A DNA stretch of 30,520 nt from JBEIFW01 sp044370695 (GTDB lineage Bacteria > Actinomycetota > Acidimicrobiia > Acidimicrobiales > Ilumatobacteraceae): positions 1 to 30,520 of the forward strand of contig JBILVB010000029.1 of NCBI GenBank assembly GCA_044370695.1. Direction: 5' to 3'. A program made the position numbers and the translations under genes. This document shows positions 15,944-23,349 of this stretch, one piece after another (within the stretch, counting starts at the first letter, position 1; every line of letters starts with the position of its first letter). The notes under the pieces are model-generated. The model was not told the origin of the DNA and did no database searches. It saw nothing but the letters and a program-made list of their open reading frames with translations.

Positions 15944-16947
15944 TGCGCTCCACCCTCGCCGAGCTCCTCGCCACCGGACGGGTGTTGCTCGCAGACGGCG
16001 CGACCGGCACGAACTACTTCCGCATGGGGCTCACCTCGGGCGAGGCCCCCGAGCGCTGGAACGTCGAGCATCCCGACCGCGTCCGGTCGCTGCACCAGGC
16101 CTTCGTCGACGCCGGGGCCGACATCGTCCTCACGAACACCTTCGGCGGCAACCGACACCGGCTCAAGCTGCACGGCGACGAGCACCGGGTCCACGACCTG
16201 TGCGCCCGGGCGGCCTCCATCGCCCGCGAGGTGGCCGACGCCGCCGACCGACCGGTCGTCGTCGGCGGCTCGATCGGCCCGACCGGCGAGCTGTTCGTCC
16301 CGCTCGGCGCGCTGCACGAGGACGAGGCGGTCGACGCATTCGCCGAACAGGCCGCAGCGCTGCGCGACGGGGGCGCAGACGTCGCGTGGATCGAGACGAT
16401 GTCGGCCGCCGAGGAGGTGCGAGCCGCCCTGCGCGGCGCGCATCTCGCCGGCCTTCCGGCCATCGCCACGTGCTCGTTCGACACGGCGGGCCGCACGATG
16501 ATGGGCCTGCTCCCCGCGGCGTTCCCCGGCGTGTTCGAGGGCCTGCCCGCCGCGCCCCTCGCGATCGGGGCCAACTGCGGCGTCGGTGCGAGCGACATCC
16601 TCGTCACCATGCTCCACCTCGTGCCCGCCTCGCCCTACCCGGTGATCTGCAAGGGCAACTGCGGTATCCCACGCTTCGAGGGCACCGAGGCCGTCTACTC
16701 CGGTACACCGGAGCTGATGGCCGACTACGTGCGCCTCGCCGTCGACGCCGGGGTGCGCATCGTCGGCGGGTGCTGCGGCACCTCACCGGAGCATCTCGCC
16801 GCCATGCGCGCCGCGCTCGACGCCCACCGGGCGGGGCGTGCGCCGTCGGTCGACGAGGTGGTCGCCCGCATCGGCCCGCTCGTCAATCAGCCGCCCGAGG
16901 CGAACCCCGCCGCCGGGCGCGAGCGGCGGCGCCGCCGGGACGCCTGA
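15943..16947 (+). CDS. Homocysteine S-methyltransferase, betaine-homocysteine type
   Basis: A 334-residue enzyme of the homocysteine S-methyltransferase fold. The zinc-thiolate residues are C212 (GANCGVG) and the pair C277/C278 (GGCCGTSP). The opening LLADGATGTNYFRMGLTSG and the block TMMGLLPA recall the bacterial betaine-homocysteine methyltransferases of alphaproteobacteria, so direct transfer from glycine betaine to homocysteine is one likely reaction. The same fold also forms the N-terminal module of MetH, where methylcobalamin is the donor, so it could instead accept methyl from the corrinoid protein at 19804-20511. Either way methionine is made. The basic tail (ERRRRRD) is unusual. Last gene of the operon; its final 65 bp overlap the convergent RACo-like gene. 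Confidence 0.85.
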   Translation: MRSTLAELLATGRVLLADGATGTNYFRMGLTSGEAPERWNVEHPDRVRSLHQAFVDAGADIVLTNTFGGNRHRLKLHGDEHRVHDLCARAASIAREVADAADRPVVVGGSIGPTGELFVPLGALHEDEAVDAFAEQAAALRDGGADVAWIETMSAAEEVRAALRGAHLAGLPAIATCSFDTAGRTMMGLLPAAFPGVFEGLPAAPLAIGANCGVGASDILVTMLHLVPASPYPVICKGNCGIPRFEGTEAVYSGTPELMADYVRLAVDAGVRIVGGCCGTSPEHLAAMRAALDAHRAGRAPSVDEVVARIGPLVNQPPEANPAAGRERRRRRDA

Positions 16948-18856
16948 CCGACCGGCGCTCGGGCATCGTGACCACCGCATCGAGGTGCGGGGTCGGGGCC
17001 GACGCGTGCGGGAAGGCCATCGCCGCCACGAAGTGCTCCTGGAAGCGGGGCTCGATCGCCGTTTCCACCTTGCGGATCCGCCGCGCCGTCGTCGCCATCT
17101 CGGTCCGTTCGGTCCGTGACAGCAACGCCTGCAACGCCCCGACCCCGGCCGAGTTCCCCACGGCCCGCACCCGGGCGACGGACACGTCGGGGACGAGGCC
17201 GAGCACCAGCGTGCGCAACGGATCGAGATGGGCCCCGAACGCCCCGGCGAGGAGCACCTCGTGCACCTCGGGCCGTCCGGCCTCGTCGAGGAGCAACTCG
17301 ATGCCGGCCCGCAGTGCAGCCTTCGCGAGTTGGATCGCCCGAACGTCGTGCTGGGTCACGCACAGCCGGACGTCACCCCGCTCGAACAGCACGTAGGAGA
17401 AGGTGCGCCCGTCGGGCACCACCCGGGGGGTCCGCGCCGTGCCGTCGATCGTGCCGTCGGCGTCGATCACCCCGGCGAGGAACAGCTCGGCGATGGCGTC
17501 GACGATGCCCGAACCGCACACCCCGGCGATCGGCACACCAGCGGACGCCTCGGCGAAACCCGGCTCGTCGGACCACGGGTCGCACCCGATCACCTTGACC
17601 CGCGGCTCGAGGGTCACCGGGTCGATCCGCACCCGCTCGATCGCTCCGACGGTGGCCCGCTGCCCGCACGACAGCTGTGCGCCCTCGAACGCCGGGCCGG
17701 TCGGGCTCGACGCCGCCCAGAGTCCGTGCCGGTCGCCGACGACGATCTCCGCGTTGGTGCCCACGTCGACGAGCACCCGCGTGCCTTCGGCGCGGTGGGG
17801 ACCCTCGGCGAGGACTGCGGCGGCCGTGTCGGCCCCGACGTGACCGGCGAGCAAGGGCCCGGTCTCCACCTCGGCCCATGCGAGCCCGAGGTCCAGCGCG
17901 GCGGCCGGCAGGCGCACCGGATCGGCGACCGCCGGGGTGAACGGCGCCATCCCGAGCGGGGTCGGGTCGAGCCCGAGCAGCAGGTGATGCATCACCGGGT
18001 TGCCGACGACGACCACCTCGAGCACCTCGTCCGGGCGGGCAGCGACGCCCGACAGCAACGCTGCGGCCAGGTGGTCGAGCGCCTCGCGGACCGCGGTCGT
18101 CAGCGGGGCCGGGCCGTGCTGCATGGCGTAGGAGACCCGGCTCATGAGGTCCTCCCCGAAGCGGATCTGCGGGTTCATGCGCCCGGCCGATGCGAGCACG
18201 GCACCGGTCCCGAGGTCGCACAGGTGTCCCGCCACCGTGGTCGAGCCGACGTCGAACGCGATGCCCAGGGCCCGGTCCTGGAACCCCGGCCACACCGCAG
18301 CGAGGTGCGGCGGCCGGACGCCGTCGGTGCGCACGGCGACCGTGAGGGCCCCGGTGGCTACCGCGGCGGGGAGGGCCAGCAGCACGGCGAGCGGGGTCGG
18401 GCCGAGGTCGGGATGGCGGTCGGCGAGCGCGTCCCGAACGACGGTGTCGACGGCGGTGCCGTCGTCGACGGCCACCTCGAGGTAGGCGAGGTGCACGGTG
18501 GGGTCGATCCGCAGGTCCCGGAGCAGCGGCACAGCGTCGAGGTCCTTACGCACGACGGGTCGGTGGACCTGCGAGTCGGGGGGCACGTCGATCGTCACGT
18601 CGACCCCGACCGCAACCGCGCATCCCAACCGGCGACCGGGTGCGAGCGGACCCCGCCGAGCCACGTAGGCGAGTTCCGTCGCAGACCACGGGCCGACCGC
18701 CCCGGGTGTCGGGATCACCTGGCACCGGCCGCACACCCCTCGTCCACCGCACACCGAGTCGAGATCGACCCCAGCTCGCCGGGCCGCCGCGAGGACCGAG
18801 GTGCCTTCCGGGACCTCGACGCGCGCCCCGGCCGGGGCGAACACCACGAGCGTCAT
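16883..18856 (-). CDS. RACo-type ASKHA reductive activator of corrinoid protein
   Basis: A 657-residue protein. The N-terminal plant-type [2Fe-2S] domain has C36, C42, C45 and C79 (C-X5-C-X2-C-Xn-C). A linker and middle domain follow, then a large ASKHA ATPase core (DUF4445) with phosphate motifs DVGSTT and DVGTN and the adenosine-site run LLAGAFGAHLDP. Known RACo and RamA proteins use ATP to push an electron onto Co(II) of corrinoid proteins that have been oxidised by accident, restoring active Co(I). The partner here is the corrinoid protein in the same operon. The start ATG overlaps the previous stop by 4 bp. The C-terminal tail is very Arg-rich and lies in the overlap with the convergent methyltransferase gene. 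Confidence 0.9.
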   Translation of the reverse strand: MTLVVFAPAGARVEVPEGTSVLAAARRAGVDLDSVCGGRGVCGRCQVIPTPGAVGPWSATELAYVARRGPLAPGRRLGCAVAVGVDVTIDVPPDSQVHRPVVRKDLDAVPLLRDLRIDPTVHLAYLEVAVDDGTAVDTVVRDALADRHPDLGPTPLAVLLALPAAVATGALTVAVRTDGVRPPHLAAVWPGFQDRALGIAFDVGSTTVAGHLCDLGTGAVLASAGRMNPQIRFGEDLMSRVSYAMQHGPAPLTTAVREALDHLAAALLSGVAARPDEVLEVVVVGNPVMHHLLLGLDPTPLGMAPFTPAVADPVRLPAAALDLGLAWAEVETGPLLAGHVGADTAAAVLAEGPHRAEGTRVLVDVGTNAEIVVGDRHGLWAASSPTGPAFEGAQLSCGQRATVGAIERVRIDPVTLEPRVKVIGCDPWSDEPGFAEASAGVPIAGVCGSGIVDAIAELFLAGVIDADGTIDGTARTPRVVPDGRTFSYVLFERGDVRLCVTQHDVRAIQLAKAALRAGIELLLDEAGRPEVHEVLLAGAFGAHLDPLRTLVLGLVPDVSVARVRAVGNSAGVGALQALLSRTERTEMATTARRIRKVETAIEPRFQEHFVAAMAFPHASAPTPHLDAVVTMPERRSVRRPGGAAARARRRGSPRAAD

Positions 18857-19221
18857 CCGACCTCGGGCGCCGGCCCGCCGACCCGCCCACCCCTCGGCCC
18901 ACCGGTCCGCCCGTCACCCGGCTCGTACCCTCCGACGGCAGCCAGGCTGCGCAAGCGGTCGCGGTCGTAGGCGGCCTCGATGCGGGCGGCCTCGGCCGTC
19001 GCTTCGGCCTCGAGGTCGGGGCCGCACGGCCGGGCCTCGCGCCGCCACTGCTGCACGTACTCGGTGGCGGTGGTGAGCCCGGCCACCATCGCCGCGTGGT
19101 CGATCGACCCCTGGAAACGCCGATGGAGCAGCACCTGGTGCTTGGCGCGCCCGGCCTGGGCGTTGACCTGGGCCGGGATGTCCCGCCACCAGATGACGAC
19201 CACCTGCGGCGACCGGCTCAC
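18853..19221 (-). CDS. PF13769 'virulence factor' family small protein
   Basis: A 122-residue protein matching PF13769 as I recall it: VVIWWRDIPAQVNAQ at the start, then HRRFQGSIDHAAMVAGL and a helical RREARP region. The tail is Gly/Pro-rich and disordered. Despite its name, the family is regularly found next to corrinoid methyltransferase genes, and nothing here suggests virulence. It overlaps the genes on both sides by 4 bp, so it is made together with DUF1638 and the activator. Function unknown; an assembly, scaffold or activity-modulating role in methyl transfer is an inference from position only. Confidence 0.75.
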   Translation of the reverse strand: MSRSPQVVVIWWRDIPAQVNAQAGRAKHQVLLHRRFQGSIDHAAMVAGLTTATEYVQQWRREARPCGPDLEAEATAEAARIEAAYDRDRLRSLAAVGGYEPGDGRTGGPRGGRVGGPAPEVG

Positions 19222-19826
19222 GCGACCCCCTCGCCGACGAGCGGCAGCAGGGCCTGCCGGAACGGCGCGTCGCCGACTTCGCGGACCTCGAACGCGAGGC
19301 CGAGGCGCTCGGCCGCGCGCCGACCGAGCGCGACCAGGTCGTCGGTGGCGACCGGCACGACGAGCACGACCCGCCGGTAGTGGGCGAAGTACGCGTCGCG
19401 AAGCTCGGGGTGGCGGTCGAGACCGAGGCCGCCGACGACGAGGGCGTCGAAGGCCCGGGCCAGGAACTCGGTCAGGTAGAACGTGCCGGGCTCCTCCTCG
19501 GCCAGAGCGGCGAACACCGCCGGTGAGGCGATCACCTCGTAGCAGTGCGCCCCGGCGAGCCGGCGGGCGCCGTGCCGCTCGAGCACGGGCTCGAGCTGCC
19601 CGCCGGTCCCGCAGTCGGCGTAGGCCACCACGGCGCGCCGGCCGGCGACGCCGTGTCGTACGAGCGCCTCGTCGACCGCAGCGGGGATGCGCTCGGGCCG
19701 GTTGTGCAGACCGGCGGGGAGCAGGACCACGTCGACGGGCAATCCGTCGAGCGCGCTGCGCAGCTCGCGGACCAAGGCCGCGCAGCCCACGACGAGGGTC
19801 CGCTCAGCCGGCGCGAGCCCGCTCAC
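19218..19826 (-). CDS. DUF1638 family protein
   Basis: A 202-residue cytoplasmic protein of the DUF1638 family. Candidate conserved residues are C15 (VGCAAL), H41 (LHNRPE), D71/C72 (YADCGTGG) and H94/C95 (GAHCYE), with GLGLDRHPELRDAYF near the end. Clustered Cys and His residues suggest a metal or corrinoid contact, which has not been shown for the family. DUF1638 genes often sit beside methylamine-type corrinoid systems. The GTG at 19826, with GGGAG upstream, is preferred over longer in-frame starts because those would extend deep into the corrinoid gene. The overlap with that gene is 23 bp. Confidence 0.8.
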   Translation of the reverse strand: MSGLAPAERTLVVGCAALVRELRSALDGLPVDVVLLPAGLHNRPERIPAAVDEALVRHGVAGRRAVVAYADCGTGGQLEPVLERHGARRLAGAHCYEVIASPAVFAALAEEEPGTFYLTEFLARAFDALVVGGLGLDRHPELRDAYFAHYRRVVLVVPVATDDLVALGRRAAERLGLAFEVREVGDAPFRQALLPLVGEGVA

Positions 19827-20511
19827 GACGCTCCCGGACCAGCCGGGTGGCCGTCTCGGCCGCCACCGACGCGTCCCGGCAGTAGGCGTCGGCACCGACG
19901 GCGCCGGCGAACTCGGCGTTGAGCGGGGCGCCGCCGACGAGCACGACGACCTCCTGGCGAAGGCCCTTGTCGACCAGGGCGTCGATGACGACCTTCATGT
20001 ACGGCATCGTCGTGGTGAGCAACGCCGACATGCCGAGGATGTCGGGCTGGTGCTCGGCCAGGGCGTCGAGGAACTCGGCGGCGTCGGTGTTGATGCCGAG
20101 GTCGATCACCTCGAAGCCGGCACCCTCGAGCATCATGCAGACCAGGTTCTTGCCGATGTCGTGGATGTCGCCCTTCACGGTGCCGATCACGACCTTGCCG
20201 ATCGGTTCGGCGCCGGTCTCGGCGAGGAGCGGGCGCAGGAGCTCCATCGCCGCTTTCATGGCGTTCGCCGCGAGCAGCACCTCGGGCACGAACAGGATCC
20301 CGTCCCGGAAATCGATCCCGACGACCCGCATGCCTTCGACGAGGGCCTCGTCGAGCACCGCGGTCGCCGACCATCCCCGGCCGAGCAGGATCGTGGTGCC
20401 CTCCACCAGCTCGTCGAGCAGCCCGTCGTACAGGTCGTCACGCATCTGCAGGACGAGCTCGTCGTCGGCCAACGCGGACAGGTCGATGTCGTCGCCCTCG
20501 TCCTCGCTCAC
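19804..20511 (-). CDS. Methyltransferase cognate corrinoid protein
   Basis: A 235-residue protein of the MtbC/MttC/MetH corrinoid-carrier type. An N-terminal helical cap covers about 20-100, then a B12-binding Rossmann domain with D115-x-H117-x-x-G120, where H117 would be the lower cobalt ligand. The run ALLTTTM and VGGAPLN near the end complete the site. It shuttles the methyl group from the MttB-like enzyme to an acceptor. The GTG start at 20511 follows AGGTGG at a good distance and the cap begins soon after. First gene of the minus-strand operon, so the carrier may be made in excess over the downstream activator. Its stop lies inside the DUF1638 gene. Confidence 0.93.
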   Translation of the reverse strand: MSEDEGDDIDLSALADDELVLQMRDDLYDGLLDELVEGTTILLGRGWSATAVLDEALVEGMRVVGIDFRDGILFVPEVLLAANAMKAAMELLRPLLAETGAEPIGKVVIGTVKGDIHDIGKNLVCMMLEGAGFEVIDLGINTDAAEFLDALAEHQPDILGMSALLTTTMPYMKVVIDALVDKGLRQEVVVLVGGAPLNAEFAGAVGADAYCRDASVAAETATRLVRERRERARAG

Positions 20512-20566
20512 GCGTCCACCTTTCCGGGCGACCGCCCGCACCGTCATCGTTCGCGCTGCCCGCCGG

Positions 20567-20576
20567 AGGTTACAGT
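20567..20576. promoter_or_regulatory. Overlapping divergent -10 boxes
   Basis: TACAGT (plus, 20571-20576) could serve the ABC importer gene and TAACCT (minus, 20572-20567) the corrinoid operon. They overlap by two bases, so both operons could start from one melted site or compete for it. No good -35 is seen on either side, so the call is weak. Confidence 0.25.
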
Positions 20577-20642
20577 CGGGCGGATCCGGTGCCGGGTTCG
20601 CACGGTCCCGGTCGACCCGAATCCCAGTGGGGGGACTGCGCA

Positions 20643-22358
20643 ATGGACCGTTTCCGCCGTTTGGACCTCGCTCGTCACTCGATGAGCGAGCTCGAGAACG
20701 ACACCGTCGATGAGTACCTGCGCGGCAACCTGAACCGCCGCCAGTTCGTCGCCCGAGCCAGCGTGCTGGGCATGTCCGGCGGGCTCGTCGCCTTCCTCGC
20801 CGCCTGCGGTGACGACGACTCGACCACCACGACCACCAAGGCGGGCGCCACGACCGCCGCCGGGGCGACCACCACCGCGGCCGGGGCGACCACCACGGCG
20901 GCGGCCAAGCCCGGCGGCACCATCAAGATCGGCGCCCCGGCGCCGTCGGCCTCGATCGATCCGGTCAAGGTCGGCGACCTCGGCGGCCTCATCGTCCTCT
21001 ACCAGGTGGGCGACTACCTGACGTTCTCCGGTTCGGACCTCGTGCTGCGGCCCGGCATCGCCGAGAAGTGGGAGCCGACCGGCGCGAAGGACGGCAAGGA
21101 ATGGACGTTCACCATCCGCCAGGGTGTCAAGTTCCACGACGGCAGCCCGCTCACCCCCGACGACGTCGTCGCCACCTTCGACCGGCTCGCCGATCCGGCC
21201 AGCAAGTCGAACGCGCTGTCGGTGTTCAAGGGCGTGCTCACCAAGGGCAACGTGAAAGCGAGCGGGCAGAACGTCGTGTTCACGCTCGACGCACCCAACG
21301 GCAACTTCCCGTACCTGGTGTCGACCGACAACTACAACGCCATCATCGTGAAGAAGGACTACGCCGGCGACTTCGAGACCAAGCCGATCGGCACGGGCCC
21401 CTGGAAGCTCGAGAAGTACACGCCCAAGCAGGGCGCGAGCTTCGTGCGCAACCCCGACTACTGGGGCACCAAGCCCACGTTCGACCGCGCCGAGTTCACG
21501 TACTACGCCGACGAGGCTGCGCTGGTGCTCGGCCTGCAGTCCGGTGCGATCGACATCGCCCACGCCGTGTCGATCGCCGGCGGCAAGCCCCTCGCGGGCG
21601 GCTACTCCCCGAACCTGATCAGCTCCACCGCCCACCGGCAGATGCACATGCGGGTCGACCAGGACCCGTTCAAGGACAAGCGCACCCGCCAGGCGATCGC
21701 GCTCACCTTGAACCGGCCCGAGATCGTCAAGGGCCTGTTCGACGGCAAGGCCGACCTCGGCAACGACAGCCCCTTCGCTCCCGTCTACCCCTCCACCGAC
21801 AAGTCGGTGGCCCAACGGGCCCAGGATCTCGCCAAGGCGAAGTCGCTGCTCGCCGCCGCCGGCCAGGACAAGGGCTTCGACATCCAACTCAACGCGATCA
21901 AGGCCCAGGAGGTCCCGGACTACGCGACGCTCGTCCAGAACGCCGTGAAGCCGTTGGGGATCAACGTCAAGACGGTCGTCCAGGACGCCGGCGAGTTCTA
22001 CGGCGACGCCGTGTTCGGCAAGTCCCCGTGGCTCGACGCCACGATGGGCATCGTCGACTACGGCCATCGCGGCGTGCCCAACGTGTTCCTCGGCGCCCCG
22101 CTGCTGTCGGACGGCACCTGGAACTCGGCCCACTTCAAGAACTCCACCTACGACGGGCTCGTGAAGGACTACTTCTCGGCGCTCGACGTGTCGTCGCAGA
22201 AGGCCGTGGCCAAGAAGATCCAAGAACTGCTCCTCGACGAGACCCCGATCGTGTTCGCCTACTTCTTCAACTACACGTCGTGGTCGAAGAAGGACGTGAC
22301 CGGCTACGGGATCACCGGCATGGGACAGATCGACCTGACCAAGGCCAAGAAGGGCTGA
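20643..22358 (+). CDS. ABC importer substrate-binding lipoprotein (family 5)
   Basis: A 571-residue extracytoplasmic binding protein of the peptide/nickel/opine type (SBP_bac_5), with GIAEKWEPT and the signature FTIRQGVKFHDGSPLTPDDVV. The N-terminus carries a twin-arginine run NRRQFV (R32, R33) before a hydrophobic stretch ending in lipobox LAAC (C55), so it is probably a Tat-exported lipoprotein. A Thr/Ala linker with 21-bp tandem repeats (20862-20882, 20883-20903) separates anchor and ligand domain. The ATG at 20643 follows GGGGGG; an in-frame ATG at 20682 is an alternative start. It is divergent from the corrinoid operon and followed by its two permeases, so an N-methylated amine, betaine or opine-like ligand is plausible but unproven. 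Confidence 0.88.
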   Translation: MDRFRRLDLARHSMSELENDTVDEYLRGNLNRRQFVARASVLGMSGGLVAFLAACGDDDSTTTTTKAGATTAAGATTTAAGATTTAAAKPGGTIKIGAPAPSASIDPVKVGDLGGLIVLYQVGDYLTFSGSDLVLRPGIAEKWEPTGAKDGKEWTFTIRQGVKFHDGSPLTPDDVVATFDRLADPASKSNALSVFKGVLTKGNVKASGQNVVFTLDAPNGNFPYLVSTDNYNAIIVKKDYAGDFETKPIGTGPWKLEKYTPKQGASFVRNPDYWGTKPTFDRAEFTYYADEAALVLGLQSGAIDIAHAVSIAGGKPLAGGYSPNLISSTAHRQMHMRVDQDPFKDKRTRQAIALTLNRPEIVKGLFDGKADLGNDSPFAPVYPSTDKSVAQRAQDLAKAKSLLAAAGQDKGFDIQLNAIKAQEVPDYATLVQNAVKPLGINVKTVVQDAGEFYGDAVFGKSPWLDATMGIVDYGHRGVPNVFLGAPLLSDGTWNSAHFKNSTYDGLVKDYFSALDVSSQKAVAKKIQELLLDETPIVFAYFFNYTSWSKKDVTGYGITGMGQIDLTKAKKG

Positions 22359-22359
22359 C

Positions 22360-22388
22360 GGACCGCTCGACCGGACGGGGAGAGGTCC
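22360..22388 (+). promoter_or_regulatory. Intercistronic hairpin covering a ribosome-binding site
   Basis: GGACC (22360-22364) pairs with GGTCC (22384-22388), and inside it CTC (22366-22368) with GAG (22380-22382). The 3' arm contains the AGAGG that would bind ribosomes for the permease ATG at 22396. It starts right after the binding-protein stop. Such a stem could stabilise the upstream message and lower permease translation. Confidence 0.35.
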
Positions 22389-22395
22389 ACACGAG

Positions 22396-23349
22396 ATGGG
22401 TCGATTCCTGCTGCGGCGGCTCCTGTCCGCCGCAGCGACCCTCCTCGTCCTGTCGGTGGTCGTGTTCGCCTTCCTCAACGTCCTGCCCGGGAATCCGGGG
22501 AGGGCGATCATGGGCAATCTGGCCGACGAGGCCGCAGTCCAGGCGCTCAACGAACAACTCGGCTACAACGATTCGCTCCCGACGCGGTACTTCCGCTGGG
22601 TGGGTGGCGTGCTCCAGGGGGATTTCGGACAGTCGTACGCCTTCCAGCGTGACAACGGCCCGTTGATCTGGGATGCGTTGTTCGAGTCCTCGAAGCTGGC
22701 GCTCATGGCGTTCAGCATCGTCGTTCCGCTGTCGCTGGCCGGGGGCGTCGTCGCCGGCCTGCGCAAGGGCCGGGCGACCGACCGCACGATCTCGACCGTC
22801 GGCCTGTCGGGCATCGCCATCCCCGAGTTCGTCTCGGGCCTGCTGCTGGTGTTCCTGTTCGCGATCACGTGGGAGTGGTTCCCGGGCCAGGCCCGGGCCG
22901 ACGAGGGCGCGAACGTCCTCGAGCAGGCGTACCACCTCGTGCTGCCGTCGCTCACGCTGGTGATCGTGCTGTTCGGCTACATCGCTCGCATGGCCCGGGC
23001 CGGCACGATCGACGCGCTCGAGAGCGACTACACCCGCACCGCCACGCTCAAGGGGCTGCCTCGCTCGACCGTGCTGCGGCGCCACGTGCTGCGCAACGGC
23101 CTCGTGCCGACCGTCGCCGTCGTCTCGACCCAGGTCGGCTACCTGATCGCCGGGCTCGCCGTCGTCGAGACCACCTTCGTGTATCCCGGTCTCGGGAGCC
23201 TGATCATCCAGGCGATCCCCAAGAAGGACTTCCCGTTGCTGCAGAGCGCGATCCTCGTGGTGGGCATCATCTACATGGTCTCGACGCTGCTCGGTGATCT
23301 CGTCACCGCAGCGCTCAACCCACGGGTGCGCCTCGGCGGCGACGGATGA
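22396..23349 (+). CDS. ABC importer permease, DppB type
   Basis: A 317-residue inner-membrane permease of the dipeptide/oligopeptide class. The N-terminal helix LLRRLLSAAATLLVLSVVVFAFL and LPGNPG are typical of DppB. Five further helices follow, and the cytoplasmic EAA-like loop (RMARAGTIDALESDYTRTATLKGLP) near residue 210 would contact the ATPase. The C-terminal PKKDFPLLQSAILVVG is a family hallmark. It pairs with the permease that begins 4 bp before its end. Confidence 0.93.
   Translation: MGRFLLRRLLSAAATLLVLSVVVFAFLNVLPGNPGRAIMGNLADEAAVQALNEQLGYNDSLPTRYFRWVGGVLQGDFGQSYAFQRDNGPLIWDALFESSKLALMAFSIVVPLSLAGGVVAGLRKGRATDRTISTVGLSGIAIPEFVSGLLLVFLFAITWEWFPGQARADEGANVLEQAYHLVLPSLTLVIVLFGYIARMARAGTIDALESDYTRTATLKGLPRSTVLRRHVLRNGLVPTVAVVSTQVGYLIAGLAVVETTFVYPGLGSLIIQAIPKKDFPLLQSAILVVGIIYMVSTLLGDLVTAALNPRVRLGGDG

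Noticed and set aside
18853..19221. A virulence function for the PF13769 protein
   Set aside because: The name is historical; all neighbours are corrinoid methyl-transfer genes and no secretion or toxin feature is visible.
20544..22550. A 668-codon minus-strand frame over the binding-protein gene
   Set aside because: The plus strand encodes a clear family 5 binding protein with signal and lipobox; the antisense product is compositionally biased.
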